Positions 10,343-22,304 of a DNA stretch of 64,000 bases are shown here, one piece after another. The stretch's first letter is position 1. Every line of letters starts with the position of its first letter. This DNA is from Telopea speciosissima (taxonomy: Eukaryota > Streptophyta > Magnoliopsida > Proteales > Proteaceae). Position numbers and translations under genes: made by a program. Where the stretch lies: positions 24,175,542-24,239,541 of the forward strand of contig NC_057924.1 in assembly GCF_018873765.1 (NCBI RefSeq). Reading direction: 5' to 3'. Under the pieces are notes generated by a model that was given only the letters and a program-made list of their open reading frames with translations, was not told where the DNA came from and searched no databases.

Positions 10343-11870
10343 CTTGCTGTAAGAAGAGAAGAAAAGAGGTAGTTAGGGCAAGAAAATTTTAGCTAAACCC
10401 TAGCCAAAGGAAGAGGAAAGCAAAAGAAAGAGCTCAAATAGGGAAAGCAACCAAGAATTCTTACCTAAGCACGCGTGGATTTGCAAAGAACTCGAAGAAA
10501 TGTGAGGAAATGATGTGGAATTAGTCACACTACCCTCCAAGAACCTTTCTTAGGTGTTTAGAGGAGTTTGGGAGAAATTAGAAATGAAATGGGCCCCTCT
10601 CGGACTCATATACTTGAGCCCCAATTCTCTGGGTGATGGCACTGGGCGATGTAGGCAACGCCCAGAGACATCGCCCAGTGAATGTATTTTGCTGGTTTTG
10701 AAGTTTTGACACATGGAAACTTGGATTTCACCTATAATGACCTTTATAACCCGAAAAATATAAATTTTCATAGTTTGATTAAAAAATAATAATAATAAAA
10801 TAATATATAATAATAAGATACAATTAATTAAACTAATTAGTTAAACAAACACTAATTTCATAAGACTAAGGGAATACACTCCTATTTTGGGTTTTTTTTT
10901 TGTGAAATACATGTAAATGGACTTCCTTACTAGTGTAAGTATCCAACAAAAAATAAATATACTTATACTTATGAACGTTTTTGTGTGTAATTTATTTAGT
11001 TATTATGTGCTTGATATTGTGATGTACGAACTGAGTGGAGTGTTGCTATGCAAAACCGGACATAGATATGTAGGTATGTTGTAATACGTATTTACGACGT
11101 GTAGGGAGCGTAGATCTTACCCTATCAAAAGTCTAGGTCAGCCAAGAATAGGATCTACTAGGTTGTCTAGCCAATCCAAAACACTTTAGACGCTAAGGTA
11201 CCTCGAGCCAACCTAAGTATATTTTTGCTGATTCTTAGTCATTTAAATTCAAGTGGACATGTACTTAATTCTTTTAATTAAGTATAACCTGATGCTTAGA
11301 ACCATTTTCTATGATATGACCTATTACCTCAGCCAAGGCTGGAGACCCCAGCACCATGATCTATATTAGACAGCTACGAGAGAGATTGAGATGGATACGA
11401 CTACTGCTACCCCAAGTTGAGAACCGGTTGAACTTTTATTTAGCCCTTACTGCCATTAGTGGACTGGGAGAGCGAGACTATTTTATGTTCTTAGCTGGAG
11501 AAGTAAGAGCCGACATGGAGTACCTACTTGCATGGAGTTTGTAACCTGGAAGAAGCTGGAATTGCTTGCCTGTTAGACCAGGTAAATAATTAAAAGCCTT
11601 CAATTTAAAAATCTGAAATCTCTCATATAGTGTCATGCATAGCCTACCATTACATAAAATATTTAAGAAGAGAAACAAAATACAAAATGAAAGAAAACAC
11701 CTCATAATGAACAAAGATAACATATCTAACAATCCACCTTACTGGTGCGGCTCATAAAGTTCACTGGAACTATGGACTAGGTTTGTACCTGTATTAGCTA
11801 GGAAATAATTGTTGACCTCGAAGAGCGATATTGGAATATTGAACCTGCTCCTCTTTTTAGAGAAGCCACA
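10343..11870. other. leader between antisense gene and gag
   Basis: The part next to 10342 would be the promoter and 5' leader of the antisense gene and contains a perfect hairpin (10640-10680). A TATA-like word lies on the minus strand near 10600-10612 (AGTATATGAG). The rest is AT-rich and includes aataataat runs near 10790-10830. The small frame at 11356-11544 on the plus strand is not recognised. It probably forms part of the long untranslated leader ahead of gag. Confidence 0.5.
10640..10680. other. recurring hairpin, copy in antisense-gene leader
   Basis: CACTGGGCGATG (10640-10651) is the exact reverse complement of CATCGCCCAGTG (10669-10680), giving a perfect 12-bp stem with a 17-nt loop. 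The loop contains cgcccagaga, which can pair instead with the upstream ctctgggtg (10628-10636). The same sequence occurs in the LTRs of the host element (15642-15678 and 16639-16675). The site lies about 300 bp upstream of the antisense gene start. Confidence 0.85.
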
Positions 11871-12800
11871 ATGGTCAACACAATAAGAAGTTCTCGTGGT
11901 GTTCGCAAAGGAAAACAACTTCGTGTTATACCGGAGGTTGAACTGCCTAATGGGTCTGAGGCTCAAAATTTTGAAGCATCGGCTGCTTCATTAGAGGCAC
12001 CAGCGGCTGCACAAGCCACTGCTGCAGCACCTCAGCCAAATGTGGCAGCCGGCAATGTGACTGCATTCATGACCACTATGATGCGGACCATGCAACAACA
12101 ACAAGAATTGCTTGGTCAGATGTCTACACAGTTTGCAACCATGATGCATGAACGTGTGGCACCACCACCACCACCCAACCGGCCTATGCTTTTTCCACCA
12201 CCTGTGCCTCAACACTTAGCGGAGAACTCTACCGCCAAGGTTATGGAAAGATTCAAGAAACTTCAACCGCTTGTATTTTCCAAAATAACCTCCGAGGCAA
12301 TGCAGCAGGAATGGTGGATCAGTGCTCTAGAGAAGGCATTTGAAGTACTAGAGTGCATGGACGCACAAAAGTTGATATGTGCGGGTTATCAGTTACAGAA
12401 TGAAGCCGAAGCTTGGTGGAAAGCTACTAAGCCTAACTTGGAAGCTACTCACCCGAATCCCACATGGGAGCAATTTAAAGAAGTTTTCTTCAAGAACTAC
12501 TTCCCAGAGAGTTTCAGGGATAGAAAAGAAGCTGAATTCGTCGCACTGGTGCAAGGAACCAAATCAGTATTGGATTACCAACAATGATTTAAAGACTTGT
12601 TTCATTTTGCTCCAGAGCACCTGAAAGGGGAAGTAAGGCAAAGAAATTCGAGAAAGGACTCAAGACTGAGATCGGATCAGTATTGTCAATTATGGACATC
12701 CGGGATAATGCTCAAATGGTCGACAAGGTGAAGACAATGGAAGATAGATTTAAAGAAAAGGAGAAAGAGAAGGCTGTGATGTCGCTTGGGTTGAACAAAA
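11871..12800 (+). pseudogene. gag of the Tekay-type element, frame broken and truncated
   Basis: The start ATG at 11871 opens a frame of 238 codons with an Ala/Gln-rich N-terminus (residues about 30-90), a Pro run (VAPPPPPNRP) and the conserved capsid-like region with WWISALEKAF, EAWWKATKPNL and WEQFKEVFFKNYFP. A TGA near 12585 interrupts the frame. The next stretch (to about 12650) stays in frame and is followed by a frameshift; sequence to about 12800 (a KVKTMEDRFKEKEKEK-like stretch) is recognisable in another frame. The C-terminal basic region and CCHC zinc knuckle are absent: gag runs almost directly into pol at about 12812, so a deletion of roughly a kilobase removed the zinc knuckle and protease. 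Confidence 0.88.
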
Positions 12801-12811
12801 GGCCCTCTAGG

Positions 12812-15280
12812 CGCGAAAGTTGCTTGATGATGGATGTCAAGGCTTTTTGGCCACTGTGATAGACACGGAGGCAAAGATAAAACCTTTGGAAGAACTTGAA
12901 GTCGTCAGAGAATTTCTTGATGTTTTCCCGGAAGATCTGACGCAGCTATCGCCTGACTGCGATATAGAGTTCGCGACTGATCTAATTCCTGCTACAGTAC
13001 TGGTATCCAAGGCACCATATCGGATGGCGCCAATCGAATTGAAGGAGTTACAGGTTCAACTTCAAGACCTGCTGAAGAAGGGATTTATACGACCCAGTGT
13101 ATCTCCCTGGGGAGCACCCGTGCTGTTTGTTAAGAAGAAGGATGGTAGTATGCGGCTGTGTATCGACTACCGCGAGTTGAATAAGCTAACTATCAAGAAC
13201 CGATATCCGTTGCTGCGCATCGATGACCTATTTGACCAGTTACAAGGAGCAAGAGTTTTCTCCAAAATCAATCTTAGGTCGAGATACCATCAATTGAAGA
13301 TCAAGAGCGGTGATATTCACAAAACGACATTCCGAACTCGATATGGACATTACGAATTCCTGGTTTTATCGTTTGGATTAACCAACGGCCCGACAGCATT
13401 CATGGATATGATGAATAGAGTATTCCATGACGTGTTGGATAAGTTCATTATTGTGTTTATTGATGACATCCTGGTGTACTCCAAAAATGAGGAAGAGCAT
13501 GCTCAACACCTTACCTTCGTGTTGCAGCGGCTGCGAGAGCACCAACTTTACGCTAAGTCCAGTAAGTGTGAATTCTGGCTTCATCAGATTGGATTCTTGG
13601 GACACATCGTCACTGAGGACAGCATTAAAGTGCACCCAGGAAAGGTGAAAGCGGTACTCAAATGGGAGACTCCGAAGAGTACCACTGAGATCCGAAGTTT
13701 CTTAGGGTTGGCCAGTTACTACCAGCGATTTATTGAAAATTTCTCGCGGATTTCGGAACCCATGACAAAACTTACAAAGAAGGGAGCCAAATTTGAACGG
13801 AATGAAGCATGCGAGAAAAGTTTCCAGGAATTGAGAAACTGATTGGTGACAACTGCAGTCCTGACCATTTCGGACGATACCGGAGGAATGGTAGTATACA
13901 CCGACGCATTCAGAACAGGATTGGGTGGCGTCCTGATGCAGAGAGGTAAAGTAGTCGCATAAGCCTCCAGACAATTAAAAGAACATGAGAAGAACTACCC
14001 CACTCATGACTTAGAGTTGGTAGCAGTGGTTTTTGTGTTAAAGATTTGGCGGCATTACCTATATGGTGAAAAGAGTGAAATTTTTAGCAATCATAAAAGT
14101 TTAAATTATTTCTTCACCCAGAAGGAACTGAACATGAGACAGAGGTGGTGGTTAGAACTGGTAAAAGATTATGACTGTGAAATCCAGTACCACCCTGGAA
14201 AGGCCAACGTTGTAGCTGATGCATTAAGCAAAAAATCTCAGACTACATCTCTCGCTTCCTTAGTTGTAAGCGAGCAGTTGATAGAAGAAGCTCCAAAGTT
14301 TGATCTGGAACTCGTGATCGAAGGAACGGCTATGGGATTAGCAGCCATGGACCTACAGCCATCGATACGAGAGGAGATAATTGCGAAGCAACCATTGGAC
14401 CCCGAGCTGGCCAAGATCATTTGGGAAGTACAACAAGGTGTCCAAAGGACCCATATTTTTCTTTGGCCCATAATGGTGCATTAAAGTTTCGAGACCAATT
14501 GTGCATGCCTGATGATTATGATGTCCAAGACCGAATCCTTAAAGAGGCGCACAATTGACCCTATACAATCCACCCCGGAAGTACAAAGATGTACAAGGAT
14601 TTGAAGAAGTATTACTGGTGGATGGGAATGAAGGAGACCATAGCAATATACGTGTCCAAGTGCCTCACTTGTCAACAGATAAAAGCAGAGAGACACCGAC
14701 CGTATGGATTATTGCAGCCACTTCCTATACCTGAATGGAAGTGGGAAAGGATCACTATGGATTTTGTGACAAATCTACCCAACACCAGGAAGGGCATGAA
14801 TGCGATTTGGGTGATTGTAGACGGACTGACAAAGGCAGCTCACTTCGTACCAATCAAGATAAGTTATTCTATGGAGAAGCTTGCTTAATTATATATAGAG
14901 AATATAGTCCGCTTACACAGCGTGCCTGTCAGTATTGTGTTTGACAGAGATCCTCGGTTTACCTCAAGGTTTTGGAGGAGTTTACAAAAGGCATTGGGAT
15001 CTCAATTAAATCTTAGCACAACTTTCCATCCGCAGACGAACGGACAGCAACTGAACCTGAACAGTTGGATGTGGATATGACCTACGAAGAGCAACCTATG
15101 GAGATATTGGACAGAAAGGAGCATAACCTCCATAACTGCACTATCGCTTTTGTAAAGGTTCGTTGGGGAAACAACCCAGTGGAAGAAGCTTCATTGGAAT
15201 GTGAAGAAGAAATGAAAGAGAAATATCCTCAACTCTTCGAATTGCAAGGTGAGCAAATTTCGAGGACAAAATTTTTGTAA
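12812..15280 (+). pseudogene. pol of the Tekay-type element: RT, RNase H, integrase and chromodomain remnants
   Basis: The frame 12820-13842 contains reverse transcriptase: [17 protein letters not shown], then [15 protein letters not shown] and FIDDILVYS. The first catalytic Asp of the FSKID motif is Asn here; the two Asp of the [YF]xDD motif remain. A stop near 13840 and another near 13962 interrupt RNase H. Integrase pieces follow: the zinc-finger region (KYYWWMGMKETIAIYVSKCLTC), the first catalytic Asp (ITMDFVTNLP, 14752 onward) and the second (VFDRDPRF). At FHPQTNGQQ, about 15045, the sequence jumps to the C-terminal chromodomain-like tail (EEQPMEILDRKEHNL), so the third catalytic residue Glu and the integrase C-terminus are deleted. 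Frameshifts lie near 14485, 14888 and 15060. The protein cannot act in trans or in cis. Confidence 0.9.
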
Positions 15281-15292
15281 GGTGGGGAGAAA
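15279..15292 (+). promoter_or_regulatory. polypurine tract of the Tekay-type element
   Basis: AAGGTGGGGAGAAA directly precedes the 3' LTR start TGTCAAACC. Its position and purine content are those expected for plus-strand priming. Confidence 0.8.
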
Positions 15293-15639
15293 TGTCAAAC
15301 CCTGCTCCTGACTGGATGGAATTTTGATTGAAGGATAGGAACCCCTGACCAGGCAACCAGGAACACTGTGGAGTATTACTCCAGTGACTTGGATTAATGA
15401 GGAAACTCTGTACATGTCTCCCTATATACCTGTTAGAAGGTGGACAGTTGACCCCTGCAGCTGCACAGCTCATAGCATTATGTATGGCCTGGACCCCAGG
15501 TAATCTCTCTTCTCCCCATAACTGTGGGACCTACCTCTAAAAAAGTGTGTAAAAACCTCTAAATGACATGTGGGGACAATGCCCTGACCAAGGGTCAAAC
15601 CCCTGTGCAAGCCCCATTGAGATTCAGCCTTGCTGGAAT

Positions 15640-15680
15640 CTCTGGGCGATGCAGACAAGGCCCAGAGACATCGCCCAGTG
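15640..15680 (+). other. recurring hairpin, first copy, 3' LTR
   Basis: CTGGGCGATG (15642-15651) pairs perfectly with CATCGCCCAG (15669-15678). Alternatively tctctgggc upstream pairs with gcccagaga inside the loop, so the two stems exclude each other. The site lies about 220 bp upstream of the LTR TATA box. Confidence 0.85.
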
Positions 15681-16636
15681 AGTAAAACAGCATATTTTAA
15701 TGGATTTAAATTATGGGGACCACCCATAATGGACATGGGCACCCTCCATAGGTAGAGGGGAGTCTGAGGGACCACCTCATACCCTAGGTTCACTGTGGAC
15801 CCCACCAGAGAGCCCAGAGTGGCTGTAAATGCAGTTAAGAATGCATTTGAAAATAGACCTTAACCAGCCAAACAGGCCTTAGTCAAGGCTGGGCTATATA
15901 TATAGGAGTGTCTTGGGCTCATTTAGAACCCTTGGCTACTATTCATTTCGTGGGAGAGAAAAGAAGAGAAAGAAGAGAGAAAGGAGAGGAAGAAGAAGAA
16001 GGAAGGAGAAGAAGAGGGGAATCAGCCCTACACTCCAAGGCTTGAATTTTTGTGCCTCCTCAGCTCAGCTCAGGTATAAATACATATGTACATACCTGCT
16101 GTCTCCTTCTTATCCCTGTATTTTATATGGATTCTTACTCTCTGGTAGCCTAGAACAGCTAGAGACTGCCCTAAACAGCCTCAGATCTGCCATGCAAGTA
16201 TGGAGCATGGAAGATCTGAGATTTTTAGTAAATTTTATAAGTTTGATATGCTGTTTTTGAGAACCGAATCTGGCTGTGCATGGCTGCACTGTCCAGATTC
16301 ACTATTGGATGGTTGTTTGGAACCTTGGATGCAATCCATGACTGCATAGACCTAGCCCTAGGTAATTGCAGCCTTGAATCACCATGTCACACCTATTTCC
16401 AGCCTTGCATGTGGCTGAAATTGAGATTCATGCCTGAAGAAAACCCTGTGATACTATTCACTAAGCTGTCTGGGCGGCCTCTGGCAGCCAAGTGGTGGGC
16501 CCAATGGAAAATCCACAAGGACCAAAATGTAGATCAGCCCTAGGGGTACCTAGCACCCTAACATGCATGGGGTGATGATTTAAGCACTGTCCATGGGGAT
16601 CAACCTTGGAATCTCAGCCCATTGTCGATTTGAAGA

Positions 16637-16677
16637 CTCTGGGCGATGCACCCAACGCCCAGAGACATCGCCCAGTG
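16637..16677 (+). other. recurring hairpin, second copy, 3' LTR
   Basis: CTGGGCGATG (16639-16648) pairs with CATCGCCCAG (16666-16675). The alternative stem is CTCTGGGC (16637-16644) with GCCCAGAG (16657-16664). This copy lies downstream of the TATA box, so within the likely transcribed leader. Confidence 0.85.
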
Positions 16678-18228
16678 AATGGAAGTTGGCAGAATTGCTG
16701 ATCTGGCCTTGGGAACCTCACCCATTGGCTATATGACAATGTGGGAAGGTGGGAAATGACCTAAATGCCCTTCCCCACATCTGTCCTTATAAAGGGATGA
16801 CTTGGGAACCCAAGTGGGCCCCGTAGGTGATGGAAACCCTACCTGTGCCTTGTCCTACAGCACTGTCCGACTGAGGACAACACAATAAGTCTAATATGAC
16901 CTAGGGTCAGGTACAATCACTGAGAATGACCATTTTACCCCTAGACCACCATCTCTGGATGATGCACCGGGACATAGACCTAAGGCCTTGTGTAAGTCCC
17001 AGAGGATTTCAAGTGAGAACCAACTGAACACCGGGTCAACCCAGTAAGCTTAGGTTAACCCTAGGACAACCAGAAACAGGTTGGAACTTAACATGACAAT
17101 TTTTTATTTACATCTCGGATTTGATCCCACGCTCGAGGTCTACAACCAGACTGCTGTTGGAACTGAATTTGCAACCGGGTTCCTAGAACCAGAACCAGGT
17201 GAGTGAAGTATTATCATATGTGCATGTGTAACTGTGTGCCGACAAATAATTGTTAAATCTTAAATGCTCAGTTATTTAATTCAGTTCAATTACTCAAATT
17301 ACTGAACAATGATTATCTGTTGATCAACACTGTGAATATTGTCTGATGATTGTGAATGTTAGACTAGATGCCGTAGTCGGCTTGGAAATGAGGCCCGTGG
17401 TAGCCCGTAGTATGGGATGCGGTTGACACCACCTGACTCATACGATGCCATATAGACATGGGGTTAGAGTTTCATCACCCGTGCTACGCACCCTTGCTAA
17501 TAGGGGTTAAGGTGTTGGATGCCTGTGAGGGTAACCATATGTGTATATGAGAAAAGAAAAGAAATGTGTTTGCACCAGAATGGTGAATATGAGCTATATG
17601 CCAGGCTATAAGCCAGAAAAGAAAGGAAATAAGAAATGTGATGGATTACCCTACAGGTTAACCACAGAGGGCTGGTCGGGCTGACCTTGGTGAACGAATG
17701 CAGGAGCTGACTGGTCCTCTCCGATAACTCAATGGGTGTATCGCTGGAAGGGGTAACCAAGCCCGCACCAGGGATACATGTATTGGGGATTGTAGTAGCA
17801 CAGACCTGACTTAGTTGTACTGCTAGGTGGCTAATAATTAATCTGGACTTGCATATCATATAAGATCATGTTGAATGTAGTTGCATGTGCGTGCATGATG
17901 ATATGTTTTGCTCACGGGCTCAGTGGGAGCTCACACTCTGTTATATATGTTTTTCTTAGATGATTTTGCAGATCGATGCCGCTGTGACATGGAGGCTCAT
18001 TACGAGGATTAGAGCCCTAGTTATTATGATGATATTGGTGTGGACCCCGATGGAGGTCGTGCCGATGATGCGTGCATTCTCGGTGGTCATTGATGAAGAC
18101 CGTTGAAGAGTCCACTTGATGTTTTTATCTTGGGGACTCCTTTTTGCTTTGTTTAGGAGTTTATCCCCGTTCTGTCTATGGTTCTATTGTAGTGCTCTTA
18201 CTTTCTTTTTGGGGTTGAGTCAGCTCAC

Positions 18229-18278
<50 letters not shown>

Positions 18279-18588
18279 AAGTATGTATTTTCTTTGGTTT
18301 TATTTCTTGTCAGCTTTATTTTTCAGTTTGTGGGTAGTATGGGAAATGTACCAGAACAATCGCATGTATGTATATGTATATTATCATCATTTCCCGTATC
18401 GTTATGCTTCCTCTTTGTTATTATAATTGTAGTTTATCTACAACACTCTAATCTTACTTGTAGTAATGTGATGAATGCGGACTCATGAATGTAATAACTG
18501 CTTCTAGATCAGTGGGATTTGGCGGATTGCTGTTACGCAATTCGGGTCACCTACCTAATCCTCCCAGGGGGTTGTTTGGGGTGTGACA

Positions 18589-18870
18589 GTTTGCACCTGC
18601 ACTCGATCAACTCCTGTCGGTCTGCGCCTGTACTTGATCTGTGTCGTCCCCGTGGTCCGCGCCTATGCTCGATCGATGCCCATCCGTGGTCCGCGCCTGC
18701 TCGATCGATGTCCTCTAATGTTCGGGCCTGTTACTTGATCGATGCCCATCCGCATCCGCCCCTGCTCGATCAACGTTGGTCCGCGCCTGCTTGATTGACT
18801 CATAGCGTCCGCGCCTGCTAGATCGACGCTCGTCCGCGCCTGCTTAATTGATGCCCATGCTGCCTTGATG
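18589..18870 (-). repeat. degenerate GC-rich repeat of the outer element
   Basis: Units of the type ggtccgcgcctgctcgatcgatgcccatccgt recur about eight times with loose spacing. The array continues the phrase interrupted at 5424, which confirms that the Tekay-type element split it. It has no coding value. A T-rich tract follows at 18893-18925. Confidence 0.65.
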
Positions 18871-19016
18871 TGTCTCTGGTATGAGTTGTTTCTTCTTTCT
18901 TTCTTTTTTTTATTTTTTTTTGTTTTCTTAATTGGTGATGCCCATTGATGACGACCATGGCCCTTTGGCCGTGGCCTCTTAGTCGTGGTCCTTTGGCAGT
19001 AGGCTCTTGTCCGCGG

Positions 19017-22000
19017 TCATTGGCAGTCATCCTCGGACCTCGACCTCTTGCTTTCTTTACAGTCGTCCAACGTAGATCTCTTGTTGTCCTGTGGCTTGGC
19101 ATCGATCACCTTCTTCCGAGCCTGTAGTGCCTCGGCCATGTTGGCGAACTCGTTACACCTCTCCAGAAGCTCCTTCATGGTCCTGGTCTCATGTCGCCCC
19201 AGGTCCTTGATCAAGTCCAGGTCTCTAATACCCTCAGCCAAGGCTGCATGCTGGGTCTGGTCGTCTAAGTCTCTGACCTCCAAGGACTCCTTGGTGAACT
19301 TGATGACGTACTCCCTGAGGGACTCCCCAGGGTTCTGTACCACGTTTAGTAGATTGACTGTGGTCCTCTTCTGCTTGACGCTGCTATGGAAGCGGGTGAC
19401 GAACTGTCTACATAACTCTGCGAATGAACTTATCGACCTCGATCATAGTAAGGAAAACCATGATGTAGCTGCACCCTTGAGGGATGTTGGGAACGCTCGG
19501 CAGGAGACCACGTCTGATCCCCCATATAGGGTCATCATCCCATTGAAGTAGTTGATGTGATCATTGGGGTCCGTGGTACCACTGTAGAGTTTGAAGGTGG
19601 GTAACCTGAATCTGGAGGGGAGTGTGGCCGCCATGATCTTTGCTGAGAATAGATGTTGCCCGGGTGTCGAGTGTGTCTCGCCGTTGGTCTGCTTCTTCAA
19701 TCCTTCCTGCTTCTCTTCTAAATCTCGGAGTCTCTTGTCTAGCTCCCCTTCTCATGACTGTCCCTCATGTCTGGCTGGATGTTCACTGCGACCTCGCTCT
19801 CGACCTCTCCTTGAAGTTCCCTCCCGTCTTAAGTGTTGGCGGGATGGCTGATGAGCACATTTATGTGTGAAATCTTAAGGCATAAAGCATACATTTTACC
19901 ACATTGGACAGAGTTACTCGCTGCTTTCTTGTGTTTTTCAGGTTTTAAGTGATTTCTTGTGAAAATGGAGGAGATGATGCTAAGAAAATATTTTTAAGCA
20001 GTTTAGAGGTGTTATTGGCTTGGATGCGTAGTCCATCGAGTCAGCTTCGCAACGATTCAAACGGCACATGATTCCGAGTTGAAACGAAGAAGTTACGGCC
20101 GTTTCCGTAACGAAGCGTGAAAATGGTCTGTAGGAGTTTATTTGCAATTATTGACAGTCGGCCGGAGACAAAGTGAAGCGACAGTTCGGATTCTAGGGGC
20201 CTTAACGCAATAACCAGAAGTTATATTTCCTGTACCCGAAAGATTCCATTTGGAGGGCTCTGGACAGTCCAACTTCAACTTGAGATATCTTGGGCTCCCG
20301 AACTCCAAATTGGACGAAATTTGGGTCTATTTTGGGTTATTTTTCACAAGGAACATAATGGTGAGACCTATATAAACACCCCATGCTCCACGTTTCTTGA
20401 AGGACAGAATGGGTATTTTATTTATTCTTGAAGGAATCCTAGTCATCACCCTTACTCTCTCTCTCCTCCAACTTCTCAAGGGCACTTCTGGAATTCTACT
20501 TGGGATAGATTTATTTTGAAAGATATTCTCTCACCTATGAAAAGTTGAAAAGTCAAAGCATCTTTGATTTTATTGCTTGGAAAAGATATCTACAAAGAAA
20601 AGGAAGCACTTGTTATACTTGGAAGTTTACTTTTCTAGAAATAGAAGTTCTATGTAAATAATTTTCTCTTCTTCTTCTTTCTATTTTTTTTCTTTTTTCT
20701 TATGATTCAAGCCATTGTAAAAGATGAAGGAAAAGAGAATATTCTCTTTTCTTAGGGAATATTTCTCCTACACTTCCCTCTTCTCTCTTCTCTTCTCTTC
20801 TCCTTATAAATACCCCTTGCCCTTTGGGTTGTAAGAAGTTTAGTTTTTTAGTTCAGTTTTTTTAGTTAGTTTCTAGTTCAATTTTAATTCAGTTTTTAGT
20901 GTAATTTTTAGTTCATTCACTTAGTAAAATTTCTTTTCTTCTCCTCCTTCTAAGTTGTGATTTTTGGCTTTTCGAAGTTCTAGTTTGCTTTTTGATTTTC
21001 ATTTAATAGTTGTAATAGGTTTAGTTTATGCTTTAATTTCAATTTAAGTCTTCAATTGGGTTGTAATTTCTTAATTCTAGTTTAGGTTTTAAGCCTTCTA
21101 GTCTAAGTTCTTAAGTTGATGACAAGACTTGAAGATTTAGAGGAGGAGGCCATGATAAGTTTATGCAAGTATTCAAGTTTTTTAATTATATTCATGCAAG
21201 CACATCCAGATTTTACTATCTAAACTCTCAATCTCATTCTTCGTCTCCTCTGTCTTTCTCTATCTTTTTCTTCTTCTCCCTCTATTTCTTTTATTTTTTT
21301 TATATGGTTGTGGTATGTGGATGCACTTTTATTCCCTTATTTCTTTTTATGTGATTATGAAGTGTGGCTATGTTTTTGTTATTCCTTCCAATTTACGTTA
21401 GTTTGATAGGTTATATGTTCATGTGTTAGGACGCCAATTTAATCCCTTAATTTTGTTAGATGCTTATGAGTTAGGATGCATTAATTTTCATTAGTTTAAT
21501 TAGTTTAATTTAACACTTTAATTTGGTTCATTTTGCATTACTTTTAAGTTAGTTAAATAGAGTGGCGTATATCTCCTCGTGTTCGACCCGTAGCTACGAT
21601 TGACCCGTATGCTTGTAGTAATTTTTAAACTCAAACAATGGCGAATGGTCATGTCGTGATGACCCCTGGTGTGAACGTGAGGGGCTTTCTTCTCGATAGG
21701 TTTGGCTCCACCCTGGTGTGTGACTTCCTCCTAGTCGACCTTGGAACATCGACCTCCTAATTGAGCCTTCTGAATTGGGTACCACGGATCGGTGCGATGG
21801 TGTTCTCCCACGGTCTGACCGTACTGGGAGGTCTACTGTTCTCCTAAGATGCTGGGAGGGATCTCCCCGCTGTCTGGTGTGCCTCTTTGACCTATCACCC
21901 CTGGGAGGTGTCCTCCTAGGGCTCTGCTCCCGTCGAGGATCTATCCTACGACGGTGGGATGTTGCACGCTGCCTCAAGTAATCGTGGAAGAGTTGTTAGT

Positions 22001-22262
22001 CACGAAGGATCTGGCGCTGCAAGTCGTTGATCTGACCTACAGTCGCCGGTGCATTGGGATCAGGTAATGGCTCCACGGTGGCTTCGATGGCTGCTTCGGG
22101 GTTGAGGTTAACTGCCTCAGCCTGGTGGTTCTCTGGGATCTCTTCCTCGTGAGAGATGTGGTCATTGACCCTGTGACGTGAGCCCTCTGGAGGAGGTGAT
22201 CTATTCCCCTCCCTCGGGGCATTGTTGGTGGAGGGAGCAGTCTTCTTGCCTCGTGGTGCCAT
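19017..22262 (-). pseudogene. gag of the outer element, split by a solo LTR
   Basis: The likely start is the ATG at 22262 (minus strand), opening MAPRGKKTAPSTNNAPREGN. The equivalent start of the related element lies at 27671. A TAA near 21996 interrupts an otherwise continuous frame into an Arg/Ser/Pro-rich linker, which breaks at 21643 where the solo LTR inserted. Beyond it (19848 down to 19017) the capsid-like core continues: FRLPTFKLYSGTTDPNDHIN, then NPGESLREYVIKFTKES and DLDDQTQHAALAEGIRDLDL. The frame ends before the Cys/His knuckle, and homology to the related element stops about there, at 19020-19030. Frameshifts lie near 19440 and 19750. No pol follows. Confidence 0.85.
19849..21637 (+). 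mobile_element. solo LTR (1.8 kb) inserted in the outer gag
   Basis: The segment starts TGATGAGCACAT and ends AACTCAAACA, and is flanked by ATGGC on both sides (19844-19848 and 21638-21642). Removing it and one duplication restores continuity of gag between the two sides. It contains a plausible promoter region (ctatataaacacc near 20370) and T-rich transcribed sequence, but no coding domain. TG..CA ends with a 5-bp duplication and no internal region indicate a solo LTR left by recombination. The ending gacccgtagctacgattgac resembles Ty3/gypsy LTR ends, but the lineage is uncertain. Confidence 0.85.
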
Positions 22263-22304
22263 TACTGAACAGGTATGGAAACAAGCTAGTAGATATGATA
22301 CTAG

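Larger units (their letters stand above)
5425..18588 (+). mobile_element. Tekay/Del-type Ty3/gypsy chromovirus, complete but dead, nested
   Basis: This LTR retrotransposon is flanked by GTTTG (5420-5424 and 18589-18593). Its LTRs begin TGTCAAACC and end TGTAACA or TGTGACA. A primer-binding site complementary to initiator methionine tRNA follows the 5' LTR, and a purine tract AAGGTGGGGAGAAA precedes the 3' LTR. Reverse transcriptase, RNase H, integrase and chromodomain-type pieces are typical of the Tekay/Del lineage, as is the LTR length of about 3.2 kb. The coding part has lost the gag zinc knuckle, protease and third integrase catalytic residue by deletion and carries nonsense codons. A long leader between the primer site and gag contains an antisense gene (9425-10342). 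Confidence 0.93.
15293..18588 (+). repeat. 3' LTR of the Tekay-type element
   Basis: This is a 3296-bp repeat of 5425-8651, ending GGGGTGTGACA and followed by the target duplication GTTTG. It has two intact copies of the recurring hairpin, a TATA box at 15894-15905, an extra segment near 16781-16850 with ttataaagg, and a longer (TA)n tract (about 18232-18274) than the 5' LTR. Divergence between the LTRs is visible throughout, so the insertion is not very recent. Confidence 0.92.

Noticed and set aside
21163-21354. Short hydrophobic frame in the solo LTR
   Set aside because: It is T-rich LTR sequence and the peptide is a by-product of TTT and TTC runs.
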